Assembly: GCA_021785935.1 (NCBI GenBank) | Contig: JAJYOG010000002.1 | Location: 62,001-126,000 of the forward strand | DNA length: 64,000 bases | Source: Actinomycetes bacterium | Lineage (GTDB): Bacteria; Actinomycetota; Thermoleophilia; BMS3ABIN01 | Direction: 5' to 3' | Part shown: one piece after another, positions 23,401 through 31,735 of the stretch | How positions within the stretch are numbered: the first letter of the stretch is position 1 | How the letters are laid out: every line of letters starts with the position of its first letter | The notes under the pieces: generated by a model | What the model saw: only the letters and a program-made list of their open reading frames with translations | Told to the model about the DNA's origin: nothing | Databases searched by the model: none | Program-made: the position numbers and the translations under genes

Positions 23401-26265
23401 ATCAGACTGTCAGCGGCGCTATTGTTAATAGCGCTTTCGTTGTTGTTCCTCTCCTTTTTCTCTTTTTTTGTCTTCGTGACAGCGGGCGCGTCCGCTCAGG
23501 AAGCGCCGGTCGCCACCCATGAGTCACCAAGCACCGCTCAGGCAATTCCTGATACTACTGAACCTGGCGGTCCCAGAGTTCTCATCGTCCACGACCAGAT
23601 CGACGATCCCCAGCTCGGCCAGGAACTGACTGCCCTGCAAGGTCATTTTTCAGCCAGTGCCACAATAGTCGAGCAACCTTTTTACGAAAGCGGCAGCCTC
23701 CAGACTTACGATTTAACGTTTTATCTGGGAGGCTCGCATCGGCAAATCAATCAGGATTTCCTTCGTGATGTTTCCGCTTCGACCAAACCTGTGGTTTGGA
23801 TGGGCCGCGGTCTCGATTGGCTCTCCGGATATCAGCCCCTGACCAAGTATGGTTTCAGTTATTCACGAGTCGACGGTTCCGGCGCCATGGACACGGTCAC
23901 ATATAAAGAAGCGCGGCTGGCCAAAACTAATCCGATTACCAATTACACTTTTATCACCGATGAGTCCCGCGCCCAGGTGCTCGCTTGGGCGGAAGGCGGC
24001 GGCGACACTACGCCTTATGTTATTCGCAGCGGCAATTTTTGGTACTTTGCTGATATACCTTTTGTAGGAACTGACGTTAACAGCGCCTATTCCGCCGCCG
24101 GCGCCACCGAAGACAGCGCTTACCTGGTGCTGGCTGACCTGCTACACGATATAACGGGGATTGACCATCCGGCCCAGCACCCGGCACTTGTCCGCATTGA
24201 GGACATCCACCCCAAGTCAGACGTAGGCCGGTTGAATTCGGTAGTGGATTATCTCTATCACAAACAGGTCCCGTTTGGCATCGCGCTGGTTCCCGTATAC
24301 AAGAATCCGTCTACAGGCGAAGAGGTGCACCTGAAAGACCGTCCGGATTTGGTAGCCGCGATCAAGGACGCGCAGAATAAAGGCGCAACTATCGTCATGC
24401 ATGGTTACACCCATCAGCGGGTCGGGGAAACCGTGGTCGATTATGAGTTTTGGGACGGCGAAACTCACGCACCCCCAGTGGACGAGACTCCCGATTCCAT
24501 TCGTTTTCGCCTTCAGTCAGCCCTGGATGAAACCGCTGCAGTCGGGATTTATCCGCAAATCTGGGAGACGCCTCACTACGCCGCTTCGAATCAGACCCAT
24601 CAAATTACCGCTGAATACTTCAAGACCGTCTGGGAGCGGCGAGATGCTCCTTTCTTCCCTTATCCGGTGCTACTGGAGACCGGTCAGACCGATCTTCCTG
24701 AAACCCTTGGATATGTTAATCCCACTGAAGGGTTTCCGGGACAGGGCCATTCCGCGAAGACACTGCTCGGAGTGGCAAGCCGGCAGCAAGTTGTCAGGGA
24801 CGGATATGCTTCATTCTTCTTCCACCCCATGGTGGATGGCGGCGAGTTGCGGACAATGATCGAAGGCCTGCAGGATGAAGGCTATCTTTTTATCTCTCCG
24901 ATCGAGGCGGCAGGCCTGCCCTATCTGCCAACAGATCCGCCCTCATGGTTTTCCAATCTCATGTGGCAAATTTCCGACAAGGTCGGCAGCCTAATGCCAA
25001 CCGATGCCCTTGACGCCAGGATTGTAGCGGCCGTCTCCCTCTTTATTATCCTTTATTACTGGGGCATCTTCCTTCTCTCCCGGAAACCGGCGCCGGTCAC
25101 AGACCCACCTAATCCCAACCTGCATTTTGTACTTGTCGTCCCATGTCTTAATGAAGAGCTTGTCATTGCCAACACCCTGGATCATTTACTATCGCTGCCA
25201 AATGAAAACCTGACCATACTCGTGGTTGACGACAATTCGGACGACCGCACACGGGAGATCGCGTTGTCCTACCCAAGGAATCGAGTACTCGTAATCGACC
25301 ATCCGCTCGCCGAAGCGCGGCAGGGCAAAGGCCGGGTGTTGAACTACACTTACAGGTCGGTGATGAACAGTTGGATCGTTGATGAAAACGGCGCGGATAA
25401 TATCATTCTTGGGGTCATCGACGCCGACGGACGCGTAGAGCCAGGAGTGGTCGATGCAATTAATCCGTATTTCACCGATCCTAAAACCGGAGCCGTACAG
25501 GCGGGTGTGAAGATATCAAACGCCCAGACCAATACGCTCACGAAATGGCAGAACTTTGAGTTCCTTACTTTCGCCCGGATCTCGCAGAAAGCCCGCGAAC
25601 ACCTGGGCAGCGTCGGTCTCGGAGGCAACGGCCAATTTGTGCGCCTTTCGGCCCTTCAGTCACTGGGTGACAATCCCTGGACTGACTGCCTGACCGAGGA
25701 CCTCGATCTTGGCCTCAGGCTGATGATGAAGGGATGGCAAAATCATTACTGCTCCAACAGCTTCGCGTCCCAGCAAGGAGTGCCACGCCTCAGGCCCCTG
25801 ATCCGTCAGCGCACCCGTTGGTTCCAGGGCCATATTACCTGCTGGCGCTATATCCCGGCACTACTGGCGCGGCAGGAGTCCGTAGTTTCCCGCACCGATA
25901 CAATCTATTATCTGCTGGCTCCGGTTCTGGTATTCATGTTCCTGCCCGGCTCAATGCTCTTCATCTTCTGGTCGATATACTTTCTGGCGACTGGCGCTTC
26001 CTCGGTGGTGCTCTCTCCTTTGAATTACATACCTGTATTAATTGCCTGGTATCTTTTCTCGTTCGGAGCGTTGCCGACCGTAGTCTGGACTTTCTGGCGG
26101 GAGGAGAAGGAAATCAGCGCCTGGAAAGCGTTTCTTTGGGCACATGTATTCGCTTTCTTCTATGTCATCTGGTTCATCGCGGGCTGCAAGGCCGTGTACC
26201 GGTTGGCGCTTGGCCGAGGCGTCTGGGCAAAAACCGCGAGGACCAGTGAACCAACAAGTGCATAG
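23401..26265 (+). CDS. DUF2334 (deacetylase-like) - GT2 processive polysaccharide synthase fusion
   Basis: The protein has about 950 residues: a signal peptide, then an extracytoplasmic DUF2334 polysaccharide-deacetylase-like domain (about 40-490; LVRIEDIHPKSD, IVMHGYTHQR). A membrane helix near 535 leads to a cytoplasmic GT2 domain with VVPCLNEE, VVDDNSDD, VIDADGR, LTEDLDLG and QRTRWFQGH, and the C-terminus has several membrane segments. The D, DxD, TED and QxxRW set is that of processive synthases such as PgaC and hyaluronan synthase. It likely makes and exports a partly deacetylated polysaccharide. GGAGG stands seven bases before ATC 23401, giving a better signal peptide; TTG 23422 is the conventional start. 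Confidence 0.85.
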   Translation: MRLSAALLLIALSLLFLSFFSFFVFVTAGASAQEAPVATHESPSTAQAIPDTTEPGGPRVLIVHDQIDDPQLGQELTALQGHFSASATIVEQPFYESGSLQTYDLTFYLGGSHRQINQDFLRDVSASTKPVVWMGRGLDWLSGYQPLTKYGFSYSRVDGSGAMDTVTYKEARLAKTNPITNYTFITDESRAQVLAWAEGGGDTTPYVIRSGNFWYFADIPFVGTDVNSAYSAAGATEDSAYLVLADLLHDITGIDHPAQHPALVRIEDIHPKSDVGRLNSVVDYLYHKQVPFGIALVPVYKNPSTGEEVHLKDRPDLVAAIKDAQNKGATIVMHGYTHQRVGETVVDYEFWDGETHAPPVDETPDSIRFRLQSALDETAAVGIYPQIWETPHYAASNQTHQITAEYFKTVWERRDAPFFPYPVLLETGQTDLPETLGYVNPTEGFPGQGHSAKTLLGVASRQQVVRDGYASFFFHPMVDGGELRTMIEGLQDEGYLFISPIEAAGLPYLPTDPPSWFSNLMWQISDKVGSLMPTDALDARIVAAVSLFIILYYWGIFLLSRKPAPVTDPPNPNLHFVLVVPCLNEELVIANTLDHLLSLPNENLTILVVDDNSDDRTREIALSYPRNRVLVIDHPLAEARQGKGRVLNYTYRSVMNSWIVDENGADNIILGVIDADGRVEPGVVDAINPYFTDPKTGAVQAGVKISNAQTNTLTKWQNFEFLTFARISQKAREHLGSVGLGGNGQFVRLSALQSLGDNPWTDCLTEDLDLGLRLMMKGWQNHYCSNSFASQQGVPRLRPLIRQRTRWFQGHITCWRYIPALLARQESVVSRTDTIYYLLAPVLVFMFLPGSMLFIFWSIYFLATGASSVVLSPLNYIPVLIAWYLFSFGALPTVVWTFWREEKEISAWKAFLWAHVFAFFYVIWFIAGCKAVYRLALGRGVWAKTARTSEPTSA

Positions 26266-26492
26266 CCCGGTATGTGGCGTTTGAATCATAGCGAGACAGG
26301 GAATACTTAGAAATTCCTGCTTTTGCAGGGGATTAAACCCACCTTGGATCAAGCTCCGCTTGCTGCATGACAGGCTCTTTAGCACGCTCAGCGGGGAAAA
26401 AGCTTGACGACTGTGCTACAATGGCCGCTTGGCATTTGTCCAAAATGGGCAAATAGAGGATAAGACAACATCAAATAGAAAGATAATTACAA

Positions 26493-27569
26493 GTGACATC
26501 AATGACTGAACTACCGAATGAATTGACTCAAAATCTTATAACACAGGGACAGGACAAAGGTTTCCTCACCCTTGACGATATCGCCGACGCGCTCCAGGAA
26601 GCTGACCTGACCACGGAGCAGATTGAGGATGTCTATTCGCGCATCGCTGATGTAGGCATCGATATCCTCGAGCACGATGAGACAGAAGACGCGCTGGCGG
26701 AGCCGCCAGAGGAAATCGAGGCGCCGGTTGAGCGGCCTGCGGCCGCTACCGATGATTCCCTGCGCATGTATCTGCGTGACATCGGCCGCATCCCCCTGCT
26801 ATCCGCCGCTGAAGAAGTTTCTTTGGCCAAGCGCATGGAGCGCGGCGACATGGAAGCCAAGAGCCGGTTGGTTGAAGCGAACCTGCGGCTGGTTGTCAGC
26901 ATCGCCAAGCGCTACCTGGGCCGCGGCCTTTCCTTCCTCGATCTGATTCAGGAGGGAAACCTGGGGCTGATCCGTGCCGTTGAAAAGTTTGATTACCGGC
27001 GTGGTTACAAGTTCTCAACCTACGCCACCTGGTGGATACGCCAGGCGGTCACCCGCGCCATCGCCGATCAGGCTCGCACCATTCGCATACCTGTGCACAT
27101 GGTCGAGAAGCTGAACCATCTTGTCAGGGCGAAGCGGCAGCTGGTGCAGGACATGGGCCGGGAGCCGACCCCTGAAGAGATCGCCAAGGTCATGGATACC
27201 ACAGTCGAGAAGGTACAGCACCTGATCAAAATATCACAGAGCCCAGTCAGCCTTGAAAAGCCGGTAGGCGACGAGGAAGAAGCGGAGCTTGGGGATTTCC
27301 TTGAAGACGAGGGTACACCGCGTCCGCTGGAATCAGCCATGTCCGAGATCAAGAAAGATGACCTCAACAAGGTCCTTGATTCATTGCCGCACCGGGAAAG
27401 GAAGATACTGGAGCTGCGCTACGGGCTCAATGGCGAACACCCGCGCACGCTGGAGCAGATAGGACGGCGCTTCGGCGTTACCCGCGAACGTATCCGTCAG
27501 ATCGAAGCCAATACGCTTGCCCGCCTCAAGGAGCTGCAGGAAACGCAGCATCTGCGCGAAAGCGCCTGA
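26493..27569 (+). CDS. rpoD: Primary sigma factor, RpoD/SigA
   Basis: This 358-residue protein directs RNA polymerase to housekeeping promoters. Region 1.1 is short, region 1.2 is [16 protein letters not shown], region 2 is complete ([38 protein letters not shown]), region 3 follows ([11 protein letters not shown]), and region 4 is [12 protein letters not shown] to [10 protein letters not shown]. No long non-conserved insertion is present, as in most monoderm SigA proteins. GTG 26493 and ATG 26502 are both possible starts; no strong Shine-Dalgarno sequence decides. The 227 bp before it hold two short hairpins (near 26306 and 26436) but no promoter I can defend. Confidence 0.95.
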   Translation: MTSMTELPNELTQNLITQGQDKGFLTLDDIADALQEADLTTEQIEDVYSRIADVGIDILEHDETEDALAEPPEEIEAPVERPAAATDDSLRMYLRDIGRIPLLSAAEEVSLAKRMERGDMEAKSRLVEANLRLVVSIAKRYLGRGLSFLDLIQEGNLGLIRAVEKFDYRRGYKFSTYATWWIRQAVTRAIADQARTIRIPVHMVEKLNHLVRAKRQLVQDMGREPTPEEIAKVMDTTVEKVQHLIKISQSPVSLEKPVGDEEEAELGDFLEDEGTPRPLESAMSEIKKDDLNKVLDSLPHRERKILELRYGLNGEHPRTLEQIGRRFGVTRERIRQIEANTLARLKELQETQHLRESA

Positions 27570-27651
27570 GTTAAATCAGGGAGTTGGGTAAGAAACCGGA
27601 CCGGGTTCCCTTCAGGCTGAATTCCTCGCATCTGATCCAATCATCAGGGCA

Positions 27652-28305
27652 TCAGGGAGTGCTGCCGCCGGTACCCGGAGCCGCCAGTGACTGACCCGAG
27701 AACCGGTCGAGGAATGATTTCGACTCCTTGCCGATAGGCGTATTTGGATCGAGATTGTACGACTGCTGCCAGGCATCCCGCGCATCAGTAAGGTTACCCG
27801 CGCCGTTGTACAGCACCCATCCAAGTGAATGCCACGCTCGCTGGTTGTTGGGTGCGGCGGCCACGGCGGCGCGAAGTTCCCTGAGAGATATGTCGATCAT
27901 CTGCAGGTAGGAATAAGCAAGCCCAAGGTCAATCCTGACCTCCGGATTGTCCTGAATGGTGAGGTACTTCCGATACTGATCGACCGCGTTCTTGTAGCTG
28001 CCATACGAGTCGTTGACGGCTCCGTTCTCTCCCTGGGCCGTGCCCATCTCCAGATAGCCATCGCCAAGGCCTCTGATGGCGTCAATATCGCTGGGGTTCC
28101 TCTTCAAAAGATTCTGGTAAGCGTCGATCCGCTCCTGGGTATCGGCAAGCTGAATCTGCAAAGCCTGGTTCTGTTGGCTGTTCGTCGAGGTATCGCCGCC
28201 GCTGTTGTCGTTGCTGAGCAGCTTGGTCGGAACCAGATACCCCAGACCTATCGCCACCGCTAAAACCGGAATCAGCAACAACCACTTCAAATTACTGTTT
28301 TTCAT
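27652..28305 (-). CDS. Membrane-anchored TPR protein of a thiol/cytochrome-maturation cluster
   Basis: A 217-residue protein with an N-terminal membrane anchor (WLLLIPVLAVAIGLGYLVP), a Ser/Asn/Gln-rich linker and three to four tetratricopeptide-like repeats (DAIRGLGDGYLEMG, VRIDLGLAYSYLQM, QRAWHSLGWVLYNGAG). It should lie outside the membrane and bind partners. Its ATG overlaps the stop of the TlpA gene (ATGA), so they are translationally coupled. The position beside tlpA and ccdA suggests a CcmI/CycH-like role in cytochrome c assembly or another disulfide pathway, but no heme lyase is in the window. Confidence 0.7.
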   Translation of the reverse strand: MKNSNLKWLLLIPVLAVAIGLGYLVPTKLLSNDNSGGDTSTNSQQNQALQIQLADTQERIDAYQNLLKRNPSDIDAIRGLGDGYLEMGTAQGENGAVNDSYGSYKNAVDQYRKYLTIQDNPEVRIDLGLAYSYLQMIDISLRELRAAVAAAPNNQRAWHSLGWVLYNGAGNLTDARDAWQQSYNLDPNTPIGKESKSFLDRFSGQSLAAPGTGGSTP

Positions 28306-28901
28306 TGTGTCACCAGCAGATGTTGAATTAATTGGTTTTCGGGAGCCTGCGAACTGGTCCAGTTGACCGGGCCTAGAACGTGATCCCTCACGACCCCATT
28401 TTTATCGATGATGAAAGTTTCAGGAACGCCCGTAGCCTGATAGAGATTATTCACTTTTTTATCCGCATCCAGAAGAATTGGGAAGGTCAGCCCCAGCTGT
28501 TTCGCGAAGGGTTCGACGTCGGTCGATCCGCGGGTGTCTATGCTGGCCGCCAATATCTCAAAGGGCTTGCCTTTCATATTCTGATAAAACTGTTCCATCG
28601 AGGGCATCTCCTCGCGGCAGGGATTACACCAGGTCGCCCAGATATTGAGGAGAACGACCTTGCCGCGATAATCAGACAGGGTTGCTTCTCCGCCTTTAAT
28701 TAGCGGCAGGGTGAAATCAGGTGCGTTGCTATTCACATCAACCGGGGGAGTTTTCCGCGACTGCCAGAAGAAGAAGGCGCCGGCGGCGATGGCAATAATA
28801 ACTATAAAGACGCCAATCGCAAGGAAGGCGTCTTTGGCCGACCAGCCATCATCAGGCGTGGCCGGGGTAAAATCTTCGGTCTGTTCTTCGATTTGATTCA
28901 C
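28302..28901 (-). CDS. TlpA/ResA-like thiol-disulfide oxidoreductase
   Basis: The 199-residue protein has one N-terminal membrane helix (about residues 25-50) and an extracytoplasmic thioredoxin fold. The active site is WATWCNPCREE (CxxC), followed by the ResA/TlpA-type GSTDVEPFAKQLG insertion and the cis-proline segment TGVPETF. It reduces disulfides of secreted proteins, receiving electrons from the CcdA-type membrane protein encoded upstream on the same strand. The 190 bp between it and ccdA hold no gene. Confidence 0.88.
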   Translation of the reverse strand: MNQIEEQTEDFTPATPDDGWSAKDAFLAIGVFIVIIAIAAGAFFFWQSRKTPPVDVNSNAPDFTLPLIKGGEATLSDYRGKVVLLNIWATWCNPCREEMPSMEQFYQNMKGKPFEILAASIDTRGSTDVEPFAKQLGLTFPILLDADKKVNNLYQATGVPETFIIDKNGVVRDHVLGPVNWTSSQAPENQLIQHLLVTQ

Positions 28902-29095
28902 GGATATAAAACGGCCGCCTGGCGCTCATCCGCCGGCAACCACGGACCCCTCAAAGCAAACCCCACCGGCGAGCATAGACCGGTCAGGCAAAAGAGAGCA
29001 GAACGATTCCTGGCGGCGGGGGCTCGTACGATTCAGAAACATACTAGCACCTGATAGCCCCCATCTTCAACAAACCGGGGGCCAAGCCAGCGGCG

Positions 29096-29854
29096 TTAAA
29101 CATTGATCGCCGGCACCCATCGCTGCATCCACTCGGTCATAACCTCGATCTGACCGGTAGCAAGCAACAACCCAAAAATTATTAGTAAAGAACCGGAAAC
29201 GATTTTAATGACGGCGAAATGCCGCTTGACCACTGAAAAAGCCCCGATCATCTTGGCGAAGAGGAAGCCGGAGAGCACGAAGGGCAGCCCCATGCCAAAT
29301 GCATAAACGAAAAGAAGGCTGGCGCCGGCGCCGGGATTTTGAGTATTGATCGCCAGCATGTAGATCGAGCCAAGCAGCGGGCCCGTGCAGGGGCCGATCC
29401 CCACGGAAAAAACCATGCCGGCCAGGAGCACGCCGATCAGGCTTGCCGGTTTTCGCAGCAGCCGTAGGCGCCGTTCCTTCTCGAACCATGCCGGATGAAA
29501 TATCCCTAGGGCAAAAATACCAAAGACGATCAGAAAAATGCCGGCGAGTATTTCGAGGAAACGTTTGCCTTCACTGCCGTTGCCGGTGAAGAAAGTCAGA
29601 AAAGAGCCCAGCTGGCTGCCCGCCAGGCCGGCGGCCGCCCCCTGGAGGCTAAAGAAGACAACAAAACCGATGACGAACGCCGTACTGGCCAGGGCCACTT
29701 TGCGCGCATTGGTTCCCAGCTGCTCGACCCCCACCCCGGAGACAAACGAAAGGTACCCGGGGAGCAGCGGCAGGACGCAGGGTGATAGAAAGGAAGCCAG
29801 ACCGGCGATAAAAGCCCACAAAAAAGCGATGGATGATACTTCAGTTATTTCCAA
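29096..29854 (-). CDS. ccdA: CcdA/DsbD-family transmembrane electron transporter
   Basis: This 252-residue membrane protein has six to seven helices. The paired cysteines lie in helix motifs SFLSPCVLPLLPGYLSF near residue 25 and GIGPCTGPLLGS near residue 155, typical of CcdA. It carries reducing power from cytoplasmic thioredoxin across the membrane to TlpA-like proteins. It precedes the tlpA-TPR pair and follows lgt, all leftward, forming a likely operon. Confidence 0.9.
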   Translation of the reverse strand: MEITEVSSIAFLWAFIAGLASFLSPCVLPLLPGYLSFVSGVGVEQLGTNARKVALASTAFVIGFVVFFSLQGAAAGLAGSQLGSFLTFFTGNGSEGKRFLEILAGIFLIVFGIFALGIFHPAWFEKERRLRLLRKPASLIGVLLAGMVFSVGIGPCTGPLLGSIYMLAINTQNPGAGASLLFVYAFGMGLPFVLSGFLFAKMIGAFSVVKRHFAVIKIVSGSLLIIFGLLLATGQIEVMTEWMQRWVPAINV

Positions 29855-29927
29855 GAATTAATTTGGGAGTTCGTTGAAATTGGCACCTGCTGGGTTAAAT
29901 CCAATATAGCAGAGGCACAGGGGACTA

Positions 29928-30683
29928 TCAACGAGCCCTCGCGGCCGGGTCCGGGCGGGTCTGCACCCAGATGAGCGCAGCCGCGGCCACGAGAGCCGTG
30001 CCGAGCGCGAGCACTTGCTGCTGTATCTGGCCGGGTCGGTTGGCACGGACAAACTCAACCAGAAAACGCTCCATGCCGGCCATTATCAGGTAGACGCAGG
30101 CCAGCGCCCAGTCGCGTTTCAACTTCTTGCGCAGTAACATAACGATAATGAATATCAGCAGGGATGAGAATGATTCGTAGAGTTGGGTCGGTTGCACTTT
30201 CACGCCGAAGGGTGTCGGCGGCGACCCCTTGGGGAACTCCATGGACCAGGGAAGATCGGAAGGCCGGCCGTAATCATCCCCGTTTAAGAAACATCCCATT
30301 CTGCCAAAGGCATAACCGATCGCCATCGACGGCGAACAGGCGTCGAGCACCTTGCCCCAAGGCAACCGGTAGATGGCGACGACAATAACCGCCCCCACCA
30401 CACCGCCGATCAGCCCACCGTACCAGACCAGACCGGCGCCACTGAAAGCCGACGCCAGCGGATCGCCTTTCAGCTCCTCCGTATGCAACAGCAGATAGTG
30501 GATCTTGGCGCCGATCAACCCTCCTGCCGCGGAGGCGATCGTCAGCCAGTAAACATTTTCCGGGTTTAATCCCTTGCGCTTGAACTCGTAATAGGCGACC
30601 GTGCCCGCCGCTAAAAATCCAAGCGCCATCATTAAACCAAATGAGTGAAGCGTTAAAGGCCCGATGGGGAAATCTGGATACAT
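29928..30683 (-). CDS. lgt: Prolipoprotein diacylglyceryl transferase Lgt
   Basis: Lgt moves diacylglycerol to the lipobox cysteine of prelipoproteins in the membrane. The 251-residue protein has the usual seven helices, the start FPIGPLTLHSFGLMMALGF, the active-site segment GLVWYGGLIGGVVG, the signature GRMGCFLNGDDYGRP and the C-terminal YESFSSLL. The ATG at 30683 aligns with homologues. It begins the leftward lgt-ccdA-tlpA-TPR group and is divergent from the riboswitch-controlled WxL gene. Confidence 0.95.
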   Translation of the reverse strand: MYPDFPIGPLTLHSFGLMMALGFLAAGTVAYYEFKRKGLNPENVYWLTIASAAGGLIGAKIHYLLLHTEELKGDPLASAFSGAGLVWYGGLIGGVVGAVIVVAIYRLPWGKVLDACSPSMAIGYAFGRMGCFLNGDDYGRPSDLPWSMEFPKGSPPTPFGVKVQPTQLYESFSSLLIFIIVMLLRKKLKRDWALACVYLIMAGMERFLVEFVRANRPGQIQQQVLALGTALVAAAALIWVQTRPDPAARAR

Positions 30684-30778
30684 ATCTGCAAGTCCTCAAC
30701 CGATTTGAATAACATGCAAGCTAACAAAAGGCTAAAGCTTCGTTATGGAATGACGATAATTTTTCTCGTACGCATCAT

Positions 30779-30853
30779 ACACGAAAAGGCAAACCCGTCG
30801 CGAGGCGGGGACGCAAAGCCAGGGGTCTTACCGAGACAGCCCAGCCGCCGAAG
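30779..30853 (+). ncRNA. c-di-GMP-I (GEMM) riboswitch before the WxL-like gene
   Basis: The sequence GAAAAGGCAAACCCG, a P1b stem with a GCGA tetraloop (CCCGTC-GCGA-GGCGGGG), ACGCAAAGCCAGGGGTC, GAGACAGCCCAG and CCGCCGAAG reproduces the conserved order of the c-di-GMP-I aptamer. It lies about 190 bp before the coding start and overlaps a terminator, which fits control of transcription. Confidence 0.88.
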
Positions 30854-30898
30854 CTTTTGAACGAAAGCTCTTAGGTTTTGGATACTGGGCTTTTTCTT
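30838..30898 (+). terminator. Riboswitch expression platform: terminator overlapping the aptamer
   Basis: AGCCCAG (30838-30844), the last part of the aptamer, can pair with CTGGGCT (30885-30891), which is followed by TTTTC-TTT. A smaller stem AGCTTT/AAAGCT lies inside. Aptamer and terminator cannot form together, so ligand binding should favour readthrough (an ON switch); this logic is inferred. Confidence 0.75.
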
Positions 30899-30917
30899 TG
30901 GCTCACCGGGGGAGCAC

Positions 30918-30959
30918 AACTCAATAGCTTTGGCATAGCCAGAGCCGTTGAGTTTTTTT
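30918..30959 (+). terminator. Second intrinsic terminator in the WxL-gene leader
   Basis: AACTCAA (30918-30924) pairs with TTGAGTT (30948-30954), enclosing a second stem CTTTGGC/GCCAGAG, and is followed by TTTTTT. It is the strongest terminator in the leader and lies between the switch and the gene. Confidence 0.8.
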
Positions 30960-31040
30960 GTTTGATGCATCGGGCAAGGGATGAACCGGTCAAGCTTCCA
31001 CCAGGGCGGTGGAAGGCAACAGCTACAAGGGGGTAAACAG

Positions 31041-31595
31041 ATGAGATTTACGATTAAAGTATCATTCCTGACAATTGCCGCGATGATCCTGGCGCTGGCA
31101 CTTGGCTCGGTGGTTTATGGAGCCAATGCTTCCAGGCCGGTTACCGTCGGCGCGACCGTGGACAACTTCATTGCCATGGACCCGGTCGCCAATGTCAATC
31201 TGGCGCCTAATATCACCGGCATCGGCGGCAGCGCAAGCGGCAGCACCATCGTTCACGTATCAACCAACAACGACCTCGGTTATTCGCTGGAGGCAACCGC
31301 GTCAGGCGCTCCCGGTTCGGCGGCCATGACCAAGGGCTTAGACTCGTTCGCCGATTACAGCGGCCCCGTTATCTGGTCGATTGGCGCCAATGAGTCGGCC
31401 TTCGGCTTTAGCGTCAATAACACCACCAATTACCATGGCTTTGCCGTCGGCTCCGCCGTACCGCTCTATAATAATAATAATGAGACGGCTGGCGAGGATA
31501 CCACGATCAACTTCAAAGCTGAGGTAGGCGCGAGTCACCTGCAGGCCAGCGGCAATTATGCCGCTAATCTGACAATCACAGCCACGACGCTGTGA
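31041..31595 (+). CDS. Secreted WxL-like surface protein
   Basis: A 184-residue protein with a clear signal peptide (FTIKVSFLTIAAMILALALG, cut after a VYGANA-type site). The mature part is beta-rich and small-residue-rich, with an IWSIGANESAFGFSVN segment and a C-terminus ending in ANLTITATTL. The layout resembles WxL-type wall-associated modules more than any pilin or hydrolase, but the match is by eye. AAGGGGG precedes ATG 31041 at proper spacing. It is the first gene after the c-di-GMP switch and is followed by a long stem and a DUF916-like gene, the pairing seen for WxL systems. Confidence 0.6.
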   Translation: MRFTIKVSFLTIAAMILALALGSVVYGANASRPVTVGATVDNFIAMDPVANVNLAPNITGIGGSASGSTIVHVSTNNDLGYSLEATASGAPGSAAMTKGLDSFADYSGPVIWSIGANESAFGFSVNNTTNYHGFAVGSAVPLYNNNNETAGEDTTINFKAEVGASHLQASGNYAANLTITATTL

Positions 31596-31634
31596 TTGTA
31601 TAAAAACCAAATAGCACGTCAAACGCAAGGTTGA

Positions 31635-31668
31635 AGGCCGGAGCCCTCTGACAAGAGGGCTCCGGCCT
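31635..31668 (+). terminator. Strong hairpin after the WxL-like gene
   Basis: AGGCCGGAGCCCTCT (31635-31649) and AGAGGGCTCCGGCCT (31654-31668) make a perfect 15-bp stem with a four-base loop. No T-run follows, so it could partially terminate or protect the 3' end while allowing some readthrough to the next gene. Confidence 0.65.
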
Positions 31669-31735
31669 GTTAGAATCCTCTTCGTAGCAGGAAAAGTAGC
31701 ATAGTAAAGAGAAATCTAGGCTTGGGATTTATCTT

